A stretch of DNA of 13,733 nt from Paenibacillus_AA sp045062745 (GTDB lineage Bacteria; Bacillota; Bacilli; Paenibacillales; NBRC-103111), in NCBI RefSeq assembly GCF_045062745.1, contig NZ_JBJGED010000057.1, forward strand, positions 1 to 13,733, written 5' to 3'. Below the pieces are notes generated by a model. The model did no database searches, was not told where the DNA came from, and saw only the letters and a list, made by a program, of their open reading frames with translations. Position 1 is the first letter of the stretch; every line of letters begins with the position of its first letter. Made by a program: the position numbers and the translations under genes. Shown piece after piece: positions 7,330 to 13,733 of this stretch.

Positions 7330-7359
7330 GTCACCTCCGGATATATGTCCTCATATGAT
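7330..7359 (+). promoter_or_regulatory. Candidate sigma-E-like sporulation promoter of the YheC/YheD operon
   Basis: GTCACCTC (7330-7337) and CATATGAT (7352-7359) are separated by 14 bases. The second element matches the sporulation -10 pattern CATANNNT, and the first shares GTCA with the sigma-E -35 pattern. The site lies about 60 bases before the first ATP-grasp gene, and no good sigma-A promoter was found in this 225-base gap. It suits a spore-related operon but is an inference from a degenerate motif. Confidence 0.35.
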
Positions 7360-7420
7360 GAAGTAGTTATTTTTGAACCCAGGCAATTCCATTACGAGAC
7401 GGAGCTTAAGGAGACCTACC

Positions 7421-8785
7421 ATGGCTGGTACGAAAATATCCATTCAAGTGCAGAGCTCCGGCAGCGTGATCGGTGATCATGCGATTATGCTAAGCGAGAA
7501 GCTGGTCAAACAGCTTAAAATCCACTCCAACATCACCCTGCGTTTCGGTACTCTGAAAACGCCGGTGACCGTTATTCCGGTTCAAAATCTGGACTGCTTG
7601 CGCATGAACGAAACATTGGCCCATAAACTTGGTCTGCATCACAACTCCCAGCTGGGATTCATGTACAAAACGGCGACCCGTACCCTTTCGATAGGGCCGC
7701 TGATCGGCGTATTACTGACACGCGCCCACCCAGCCCAATCCGACCGACTGTTCGGATCGGTCACGACGTTTTGCAGGGAACTGGTGGAAGCGAGCCAATC
7801 ATTCGGAGCTTTCGTCTACTTCTTCACCGCATCCAACATCGACCCCGGTTCCGGGCAGCTGGAGGGCTGGACGTACTCCGGCCGTTGGCGCAAATCGCAT
7901 TTTCCGGTTCCCGACGTCATCTACAACCGCCTCACCTCTCGGAAAGCGGAAAACCGACCGAGCGTACAGCATTTTATGCGGGAAGTCAAAGCGCAACACG
8001 GCACGCTCATTTTCAACGAAAAGTATTTGAACAAATCCGAGGTGTTCGACGCTCTGCGCCACAATACGGCCCTGACCAAGTATTTGCCGGAGTCGCACTC
8101 GTTCAAAAATTTCTTGATGCTCAAGTCGATGTCGGCCAAATATTCGGTTGTGTACCTGAAGCCGGTAGCCGGGAGCTTGGGAAAAGGCATTATCCGCGTC
8201 ATCCGTTCGGGCGGCGGGTCCTACATGTGCCACTTGACGAGCATGACGGGCACGACCAAGCAATCGTTCTCCAGCCTCGCGGCTCTGTTCTCCACGATCT
8301 CGGGCAAGTTGAAGCAGCGGCATTATCAAATTCAGCAAGGGCTGCAGCTGATCGAGATCGACGGGCGGCCGGTCGACTTCCGCGCTTTGGTGCAGCGGGG
8401 CGGCACCGGGGAATGGGCCGTCACTTCGATCGTCGCTCGCATTGCGGGCAACAATCATTTCGTCTCCAACCTGGCCCGGGGCGGCACGCTCAGCAAGGTA
8501 AGGGAGGCGCTCGAGAAATCGAATTTAGGCTCCGGAATGAGGAAGACCGTCTCCTCGCAGCTGCGGAAGGCGGCGGTTGAGCTGGCCGGAGGGATCGCCG
8601 ACTCGATCAAAGGCCACTTCGGAGAGCTCGGCCTCGACTTGGCGGTCGATACGAACGGGAGAGTGTGGCTGCTCGAGGCCAACTCGAAGCCGTCCAAAAA
8701 TGACGGAACGCCGCTCATCGAAGGCTCGGTCCGGCCATCCGTCAAAGCACCGATTCATTACGCCCGCTTCTTGACGGGCTTCTGA
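7421..8785 (+). CDS. YheC/YheD-family ATP-grasp protein, long (YheD-like), copy 1
   Basis: Encodes 454 residues, matching the length of B. subtilis YheD (about 453), an endospore-associated protein of the ATP-grasp fold. An N-terminal beta-rich region (1-90) precedes IGPLIG (91-96), the start of the conserved core. Core signatures are PDVIYNRL, LKPVAGSLGKGI (K247, loop lysine K255), VDFRALVQ, and LGLDLAVD...WLLEANSKP with the likely metal ligands E419 and N421. ATP-grasp enzymes join a carboxylate to an amine or thiol via an acyl phosphate; the substrate of this family is not established. The start ATG has AAGGAG upstream; the frame is open 16 codons further but without a ribosome site. It is the first gene of a four-gene operon of relatives, with the next gene 10 bases downstream. 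Confidence 0.92.
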   Translation: MAGTKISIQVQSSGSVIGDHAIMLSEKLVKQLKIHSNITLRFGTLKTPVTVIPVQNLDCLRMNETLAHKLGLHHNSQLGFMYKTATRTLSIGPLIGVLLTRAHPAQSDRLFGSVTTFCRELVEASQSFGAFVYFFTASNIDPGSGQLEGWTYSGRWRKSHFPVPDVIYNRLTSRKAENRPSVQHFMREVKAQHGTLIFNEKYLNKSEVFDALRHNTALTKYLPESHSFKNFLMLKSMSAKYSVVYLKPVAGSLGKGIIRVIRSGGGSYMCHLTSMTGTTKQSFSSLAALFSTISGKLKQRHYQIQQGLQLIEIDGRPVDFRALVQRGGTGEWAVTSIVARIAGNNHFVSNLARGGTLSKVREALEKSNLGSGMRKTVSSQLRKAAVELAGGIADSIKGHFGELGLDLAVDTNGRVWLLEANSKPSKNDGTPLIEGSVRPSVKAPIHYARFLTGF

Positions 8786-8795
8786 GGTACACCAT

Positions 8796-9920
8796 ATGAA
8801 ACACATCCATAAGAAGCAAGGTTACGTCGGCATAATGGTCAGCGAAAAACCGGGAACCCCCCCGTTCGCGAGTCAATCCTTTTACAGCCGCTTATGCCGG
8901 ATCGGGCACAAGCTCGGCATCGTCGTGTTCGTTTTTTTTCCGGAACGCCTGCGGCTTACGGAACCGAGCGTCGACGGCTACACCTACGGTCCTGAGGAAG
9001 GCGAATGGAGGGCTGGGACGTTTCCGCTGCCCCGAGTGATCTATGACCGGTGCTTCTTCGGCGACAAGGCAAGCTATAAGCGATACCGGGACTGTCTGCA
9101 CCGCCTGGAGCAGCATCCGGACATTCGGCTCTTGGGCCACGGGCTGAGAGGGAAATGGCAGGTGCATCAAATGCTGATGCGTCACGAGCCCTTGCGCGCA
9201 CATTTGCCGCCTACCAAGCGGCTCGTCGGCTGGAACGCCCTTCAAGCCGAATTGAACCGGCTGGGGGAGGTATTCCTCAAGCCGGAGGCCGGCTCGAAGG
9301 GCAAGGGCGTTCTGCGTGTATCGCACACGGAAGACGGTTATCGCGTAAGCGGCCGTACCCGCGACAACGAGATCATCCGCAAGTCGTTTCCCTCCGAGAG
9401 CGGCTTCCGGCAATGGCTGACGGCCTTCACGGGAGGCCGGCCTTACTTGATCCAACCTTATCTCCAGCTGAACGCCAGGAATGGAGATCCGTTCGACGTC
9501 CGCTGTCTAGTGCAGAAAAACCGCAAAGGCGTCTGGACGGTGACCGGGACGGCGGTACGCCGCGGACAGCGCGGCGGCGTCACGTCCAATCTGCATGGCG
9601 GCGGCATTGCGGAAGATCTGGATCCTTTCTTGCGCCAAGAGTTCGGAGCCCGGCAGGCTGAACACATTCTCGGTACGCTGCAGCACATCGCCATTCAAAT
9701 TCCGGCAGTATTGGAACAACACCACGGAAGATTAGCAGAGCTTGGCATCGATCTAGGCATTGACGCCTCCGGAACTGTCTGGATACTGGAAGCCAATTCG
9801 AAACCGGGCCGTTCGGCGTTCGACCGCTTATCCGACCCCACTTCCAAACTGGCATCCGTCCGCAATCCCATTTTATACGCCCGCTATCTTCTGGACACCA
9901 CTAGGAGGGTCATTTCATGA
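8796..9920 (+). CDS. YheC/YheD-family ATP-grasp protein, short (YheC-like), copy 1
   Basis: Encodes 374 residues, near the length of B. subtilis YheC (about 363). It lacks the beta-rich N-terminal extension of its long neighbours and begins directly with the core (VGIMVSEK near residue 11). It carries PRVIYDR, LKPEAGSKGKGV (K162, loop lysine K170), FDVRCLVQK, and LGIDLGIDASG...WILEANSKP (E332, N334), so the ATP-binding and metal sites look intact. GAGGT overlapping the preceding stop codon serves as ribosome site. Its stop overlaps the start of the next gene as ATGA, which indicates translational coupling. Function as for the family: an ATP-dependent ligase-like enzyme of unknown substrate, likely made in the mother cell during sporulation if the operon promoter inference is right. 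Confidence 0.9.
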   Translation: MKHIHKKQGYVGIMVSEKPGTPPFASQSFYSRLCRIGHKLGIVVFVFFPERLRLTEPSVDGYTYGPEEGEWRAGTFPLPRVIYDRCFFGDKASYKRYRDCLHRLEQHPDIRLLGHGLRGKWQVHQMLMRHEPLRAHLPPTKRLVGWNALQAELNRLGEVFLKPEAGSKGKGVLRVSHTEDGYRVSGRTRDNEIIRKSFPSESGFRQWLTAFTGGRPYLIQPYLQLNARNGDPFDVRCLVQKNRKGVWTVTGTAVRRGQRGGVTSNLHGGGIAEDLDPFLRQEFGARQAEHILGTLQHIAIQIPAVLEQHHGRLAELGIDLGIDASGTVWILEANSKPGRSAFDRLSDPTSKLASVRNPILYARYLLDTTRRVIS

Positions 9921-11284
9921 GTTTGATGTTTTGCTCCATCCATTTTGCGAATCGGTTCGACCGGGTAGTCCATATGTCCACCGCCCTTATGAAAGCCCTG
10001 CAGCTCACCAATACGAACAACCTCAAACTGAGGCTGGGCAGCAAAACAACATCCGTCGCCTTGAGATCCATGAAGAAGCCAGGCAAGCATCTGTTCATTC
10101 CCCTTCCGATCAAAAACGAATTAATGGTGCCGAGAAGCGGGAATGTGATGGTAATGGCGAACGAGCTCAAGGAGGTGAGGATCGGCCCGCTCATCGGCAT
10201 CCTGACGAATGCGTCAACGCCAAGCATCGTCTCCCCGTTCGGAGGGCGTTCGGGGATGCTCAAGCAATATATTCGGCCCGGGAGCGGCAAATCGTTCTTC
10301 TTCGCCTTCAAGCCGAGCGACATCGATTGGCAGGAGGAGACGGTCGTCGGGTATTTTCCTACGTCGGCCGGTTGGGTGCGCAAGACCGTGCCGCTGCCGG
10401 ACTCGGTATACAACCGGCTCGGCAACCGCAAGATGGACCGCTCGCTGTCGATGGATCAGCTGAAGGATCGGTTCGTCCGCCGCGGGATCGGGATCTTCAA
10501 TTGGAGCTTCTTCGACAAATCCGATGTGTATAAGCTGATCGAAGGGGATCCGGACGCGAACATCCACATTCCAGAGGCGTACCACAATCCTTCCCCCGAT
10601 AAAATCAAAGAAATGTTGGAAAAGCACCGCTTCGTCTATTTGAAGCCGACCGACGGAAGCTTGGGCATCGGCATCTACCGGCTCACCTACCATCCGAAGC
10701 GAGGATTTTTCGCCCGTTTCCGCCGGGAAGGCAAAAACGTCTTGTTCCGCTTCGGAACAAGCGGCGGTCTGTTCCGGCTCATCAGCGCTCACAGCCGCAT
10801 GCGCAATTACGTCGTGCAGCAGGGCATCCGGTTGATCGAGCTGGACGGCTGCCCGATCGACTTCCGCTTCCATCTGCACAAGAACGGGAACAACGAGTGG
10901 GTCGTGGCCGGCATCGGCGCCAAGAAAGCCGGGAAAGGCAGCGTCACGACGCACGTGAAGAACGGCGGGATGATCATGACGCCCGAGCACGTGCTGAGCC
11001 GCGTATTCGACGACAGGGCGGGTGAGATCCTCGAGGATACCAAGAAGGTGGCCATCAAGCTCGCTACGTCGATCGAGCGGAACAGCGCGCATGCGCTTGG
11101 CGAGCTGGGGCTCGACATCGGCATCGATCAGAACGAACGAATCTGGATGTTCGAAGCGAATTCCAAGCCGGGGCGGTCCATCTACAAACACCCAGCCCTG
11201 AAAGCGCAGGGCTATTCCTCCCTCCAGTATTTGTTCGAGCACCTGACCTATCTTGGGAAATTCCGGGCGAGGAGGGAGTCTTAA
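9917..11284 (+). CDS. YheC/YheD-family ATP-grasp protein, long (YheD-like), copy 2, altered ATP loop
   Basis: Encodes 455 residues with the same layout as the first gene of the operon: an N-terminal region of about 88 residues, then IGPLIG (89-94) and the ATP-grasp core with DSVYNRLGNRK, LKPTDGSLGIGI (K243), IDFRFHLHK, and LGLDIGIDQNE...WMFEANSKP (E413, N415). Two features set it apart from the other three copies. Isoleucine 251 stands where the others have the loop lysine (GKG), and FHLHK replaces the usual LVQK/LVQR. It may have altered nucleotide handling or a structural role. The ATG overlaps the preceding stop codon, with AGGAGG at 9903-9908 as ribosome site. The N-terminal region has little visible identity to copy 1, so any duplication is old. 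Confidence 0.9.
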   Translation: MSLMFCSIHFANRFDRVVHMSTALMKALQLTNTNNLKLRLGSKTTSVALRSMKKPGKHLFIPLPIKNELMVPRSGNVMVMANELKEVRIGPLIGILTNASTPSIVSPFGGRSGMLKQYIRPGSGKSFFFAFKPSDIDWQEETVVGYFPTSAGWVRKTVPLPDSVYNRLGNRKMDRSLSMDQLKDRFVRRGIGIFNWSFFDKSDVYKLIEGDPDANIHIPEAYHNPSPDKIKEMLEKHRFVYLKPTDGSLGIGIYRLTYHPKRGFFARFRREGKNVLFRFGTSGGLFRLISAHSRMRNYVVQQGIRLIELDGCPIDFRFHLHKNGNNEWVVAGIGAKKAGKGSVTTHVKNGGMIMTPEHVLSRVFDDRAGEILEDTKKVAIKLATSIERNSAHALGELGLDIGIDQNERIWMFEANSKPGRSIYKHPALKAQGYSSLQYLFEHLTYLGKFRARRES

Positions 11285-12448
11285 GTGGATATCTCCGCAC
11301 AGCAAGCGCTGCAACGCCCTATCTTGGCCATCTTGACGATGGATGACGAGGAGGAGCAATTTCGCGGCAACCGCAGCAACTTTATCGATCTGATCCGGAC
11401 CGGCCATGAGATGGGAGTGTCGGTATGCGTCATTACGGTCAAAGATTTGAGGCCCAGAAGCAAGCGTATGATCGGTCACGTCTACGATCTGGATACGAAT
11501 ACATGGTCGCAGCGATGGATCGCTCCTCCGCATGTGATCTATAACCGGATTCCGACCCGCCAGGACGAAGCGCTGCCCGAAGTCCAGCTGACGCTCCAGG
11601 CTTGCTTGAAGAATCCTAGTATCCGGCTGTTCAACCCGATGTTTTTCAACAAATGGACGCTGTTCGAATGGTTGAACAAAGCCAAGACAACCGCCAAGTA
11701 CATTCCGATCACGATGAAAATGACGAACAGCGCGGAGCTCGAGAACGTCCTCAAAACGTACCCGATCGTCTACTTGAAACCGATTCGCGGCAAAGCCGGC
11801 AAAGGCATCATGAAAGTGCAGCGGTCTTACTTGCGGCAATTACGCAAGCCCGAATTCCTGCTAAGCGTGCAGGAGACGAAGGGCAGCCAAGTAATCAAAT
11901 CCTCGACCGTCACGCAGCTGTGGAACAAGGTTCGGGAGCAGATTGAGGACGATGAGGAGTATATCATCCAGCAGGGCATCAAATTGTCCCGGCACAAGAG
12001 CAGACCGTTCGATCTGCGCGTGCTCGTGCAAAAAAATGCGAAAGGCGAGTGGGACTTGACCGGAATCGGCGCCCGTCTCGCGGGGAAGCTCAGCATCACG
12101 ACGCATGTGCCGCGCGGGGGGACGATCGACGATCCCGAGAAGCTGCTCGCCTCCAGCTTCGGGACGGACGGCGCTCGCAAAATCTTAGGACGCGCCAAGA
12201 AAGCGGCTCTCGCCATCGCCCGGCAAATCGAGAAGAAGTCCGGCCATCTCTTGGGAGAGATGTCGATGGATCTGGGCGTCGACATCGCCGGCAACATCTG
12301 GTTCTTCGAGGCGAACTCCAAGCCGATGAAGTTCGACGAACCGCCGATCCGCAAAAAATCGCTGGAGCGCATCATCCATTATTCGATCCATCTGCTCCGG
12401 CTGAAGCACGCCAAAATAACCGACACGAATACGCGTATGATGCTATAA
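11285..12448 (+). CDS. YheC/YheD-family ATP-grasp protein, short (YheC-like), copy 2
   Basis: Encodes 387 residues and starts with GTG immediately after the previous stop codon; GGAGGGAG at 11271-11278 is the ribosome site and decides this start. Like the second gene it lacks the N-terminal extension, opening with PILAILTMDD. Core motifs are PHVIYNRIPTRQ, LKPIRGKAGKGI (K165, loop lysine K173), FDLRVLVQK, and MSMDLGVDIAG...WFFEANSKP (E342, N344), all consistent with an active ATP-grasp enzyme. A distinct feature is an acidic stretch (DDEEEQ near 19-24, EDDEEY near 220). It closes the operon and is followed by the CCCCACAAAGT repeat cluster and a strong hairpin. Confidence 0.9.
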   Translation: MDISAQQALQRPILAILTMDDEEEQFRGNRSNFIDLIRTGHEMGVSVCVITVKDLRPRSKRMIGHVYDLDTNTWSQRWIAPPHVIYNRIPTRQDEALPEVQLTLQACLKNPSIRLFNPMFFNKWTLFEWLNKAKTTAKYIPITMKMTNSAELENVLKTYPIVYLKPIRGKAGKGIMKVQRSYLRQLRKPEFLLSVQETKGSQVIKSSTVTQLWNKVREQIEDDEEYIIQQGIKLSRHKSRPFDLRVLVQKNAKGEWDLTGIGARLAGKLSITTHVPRGGTIDDPEKLLASSFGTDGARKILGRAKKAALAIARQIEKKSGHLLGEMSMDLGVDIAGNIWFFEANSKPMKFDEPPIRKKSLERIIHYSIHLLRLKHAKITDTNTRMML

Positions 12449-12451
12449 ATA

Positions 12452-12531
12452 CCCCACAAAGTGAAGTGGACCTTCGACGCTTATTCCTATTACTTTGCGG
12501 GGACCCCGGGATAATCGACCCCACAAAGTGA
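12452..12531. repeat. Intergenic repeat cluster with direct and inverted CCCCACAAAGT copies
   Basis: CCCCACAAAGTGA occurs twice in direct orientation (12452-12464 and 12519-12531). Between them lies an inverted copy with one mismatch (ACTTTGCGGGG, 12492-12502). The inverted copy can pair with either flanking copy, giving two mutually exclusive hairpins (loops of 29 and 16 bases). The left loop also contains a small stem, GAAG/CTTC. The element begins 3 bases after the last ATP-grasp gene. It resembles a small interspersed repeat; no transposase is present. Confidence 0.65.
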
Positions 12532-12533
12532 CT

Positions 12534-12573
12534 AAGAGAGCCTCATCCGCGGTGCGGAGGGCTCTCTTCGTTT
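12534..12573 (+). terminator. Strong hairpin terminator, possibly bidirectional
   Basis: A perfect 9-base stem (AAGAGAGCC at 12534-12542, GGCTCTCTT at 12560-12568) encloses a second stem (TCCGC/GCGGA with loop GGT). On the plus strand it is followed by CGTTTCT, and it would end the YheC/YheD operon. It also starts 6 bases past the stop of the convergent ligase gene, so it may serve both; the minus-strand U tract is weak. Confidence 0.7.
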
Positions 12574-13485
12574 CTATGGGCTTCCCCAAACGCAAGCTTC
12601 CGGTCGTTTGTCCCACAGGAATTGCACGAACTCCGTCCGCTGCAGCTGGTGCAGATCGGTCCGGTCCCTGTATCGAATCCGGCAGCATAGACCCGGCTCC
12701 AGCCACTGGGTACGCCCGTCGTGCTGCCTGTGCAGCGGTGCTGCGGCCGTCAGGAACCGGTGCCGGTCCGCCTCGTCCGGCTCGGCCTGGACGATCCCGA
12801 CCGGCTTGTTCGGGACGGTGCGGAAGTTCAAGCCGAGCACGAGCTCGAACGGGTCGGCTCGGTACCCGAGCACGATCGTATCGATCGTTCGCGCATGCTT
12901 CACCTTCACCCAGTCTTCGCTCACCTGACCCGGGCGATAGACGGACGCGCTCCTCTTCGCCACGATCCCCTCCAGATTTCGCGAGCGGGTCAGCTCATAG
13001 AGCGCCCTGCCGCGCCCTTCCATGCAGAGCGTCGGCATGATCAGCGGGGTGGGGGGCAGCGCCTCCTCCAGCCGCCGCTTCCGGTCGATGAGCGGCTCCT
13101 CCATCAGCACGCTGTCGTCGGCATAGAGCATATCGAAGGCGATGAAGGCGAACGGGTGCGTACGAACGGCGCTCTTGATCTTGTGCTCCAGCCGGATGCG
13201 CAGCCGGTACGACATGTCGTCGAAGGCCGGAATTCCCTCGCGCATCACGACGCCCTCGCCGTCGAGAACAGCGGTATGCGCCCGGATCGCCGCGGCCGCT
13301 TCCTTCGCTTCCGGGAAACGGTCCGTCACCTGCTGTCCGCTGCGGGTGAACAGCGCCACCCGATCGCCCTGCTTGTGCAGGAGCAGGCGGTGGCCGTCCC
13401 ACTTCGGCTCGAACATGTACGCTTCCTCGTCGAACGGCTCGTCCCCCCATGCGGCCAGCATCGGCGATACGGGCGTGAACAACAT
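12574..13485 (-). CDS. ATP-dependent DNA ligase, stand-alone LigD-ligase/LigC type
   Basis: Encodes 303 residues, the usual size for a minimal bacterial ATP-dependent ligase made of the nucleotidyltransferase and OB-fold domains. Motif I is EPKWDGHR with the adenylated lysine K28. Also visible are DGE (75-77), FIAFDMLY (114-121), motif IV EGIVAKR (172-178) and motif V DWVKVK (191-196). The C-terminal part (about 200-303) is the OB fold, ending in a typical FVQFLWDKRPEAC-like tail. Such enzymes seal nicks or breaks using ATP; in relatives, ligase domains of this group work in Ku-dependent end joining or repair in spores and stationary cells. No Ku, polymerase or nuclease domain is in the window. 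The start has AGGAGGGG upstream. The gene is convergent with the YheC/YheD operon. Confidence 0.93.
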   Translation of the reverse strand: MLFTPVSPMLAAWGDEPFDEEAYMFEPKWDGHRLLLHKQGDRVALFTRSGQQVTDRFPEAKEAAAAIRAHTAVLDGEGVVMREGIPAFDDMSYRLRIRLEHKIKSAVRTHPFAFIAFDMLYADDSVLMEEPLIDRKRRLEEALPPTPLIMPTLCMEGRGRALYELTRSRNLEGIVAKRSASVYRPGQVSEDWVKVKHARTIDTIVLGYRADPFELVLGLNFRTVPNKPVGIVQAEPDEADRHRFLTAAAPLHRQHDGRTQWLEPGLCCRIRYRDRTDLHQLQRTEFVQFLWDKRPEACVWGSP

Positions 13486-13579
13486 GCGCTTCCCCTCCTA
13501 GTCATCTCTACTACCACTATAGACCGATCCCCAGGCGCCGATACGTGTAACGAGCGGTTTCGGAGGGTGGCCTCACTTG

Positions 13580-13733
13580 TTAGACGTCGCGGCGCAGCGC
13601 CTTCAGCACGTCGACCTGTGTCGCCCGCTTGGCCGGGCGCAGACCGGAGACGATCGCGACGAGCAGGCTGATGCCGACGCAGATCAAGGTCAAGAGCAGC
13701 GGGATGTCGCTGAAGATGAGCCCTTCCGGCGGC
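13580..13733 (-). CDS. C-terminal end of an FtsX/MacB-type ABC transporter permease (partial)
   Basis: The last 50 codons of a minus-strand gene enter from the right edge of the window. The visible protein has a hydrophobic helix (IPLLLTLICVGISLLVAIVSG) followed by LRPAKRATQVDVLKALR. This is the typical C-terminal signature of FtsX/MacB-family permeases, in which a final membrane helix is followed by P-x-x-RA-x-x-x-x-x-ALR. Such proteins pair with an ATPase in export or in mechanical signalling to the cell wall; the partner genes lie outside the window. Reading frame and stop (TAA at 13580-13582) are clear. No terminator is evident in the 94 bases before the ligase gene. Confidence 0.8.
   Translation of the reverse strand, partial: PPEGLIFSDIPLLLTLICVGISLLVAIVSGLRPAKRATQVDVLKALRRDV

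Noticed and set aside
10214..11839. Open reading frame of 541 codons on the minus strand across two ATP-grasp genes
   Set aside because: It runs antisense to two genes with clear family motifs and has no motifs of its own; it is a codon-bias shadow.

Overview
The window looks like chromosomal DNA of a GC-rich, endospore-forming member of the Bacillota, most likely a Paenibacillaceae (Paenibacillus/Cohnella type). The evidence is a Gram-positive style dnaE next to ytpI- and ytoI-like genes, a cluster of YheC/YheD spore-associated ATP-grasp genes, strong AGGAGG-type ribosome binding sites, and a GC content well above that of Bacillus subtilis. The assignment to genus is inference.

Left part (1-5731): an AT-richer gap of about 236 bases, then dnaE on the minus strand. 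It encodes a DNA polymerase III alpha subunit with an unusual Ala/Arg/Gly/Pro-rich linker near its C-terminus. Diverging from it is a small ytpI-like membrane protein gene. Converging on ytpI with only 5 bases between stop codons is ytoI, a regulator-like protein with HTH, DRTGG, CBS-pair and hot-dog domains, which has a good sigma-A type promoter.

Middle part (5732-7420): short genes. These are a stand-alone LytTR DNA-binding protein, a 76-residue four-cysteine protein followed by a clear terminator, and a convergent two-helix membrane protein. A spacer with a possible sporulation (sigma-E-like) promoter precedes the next operon.

Right part (7421-12448): the most notable region. Four consecutive YheC/YheD-family ATP-grasp genes form a tight operon (10-base gap, ATGA overlap, zero-base gap). 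They alternate long-short-long-short (454, 374, 455, 387 residues), which fits a duplicated yheD-yheC pair. In the third copy the conserved lysine of the glycine-rich ATP loop is replaced by isoleucine. The operon is followed by a short repeat cluster (three copies of CCCCACAAAGT-like sequence, one inverted) and a strong hairpin. That hairpin also lies at the 3' end of the converging gene for a stand-alone ATP-dependent DNA ligase. The window ends inside the C-terminus of an FtsX/MacB-type ABC transporter permease on the minus strand.

The left genes form a housekeeping neighbourhood for replication and regulation. The right operon and perhaps the ligase suggest spore-related functions. No CRISPR array, tRNA, rRNA, transposase or phage gene was seen.
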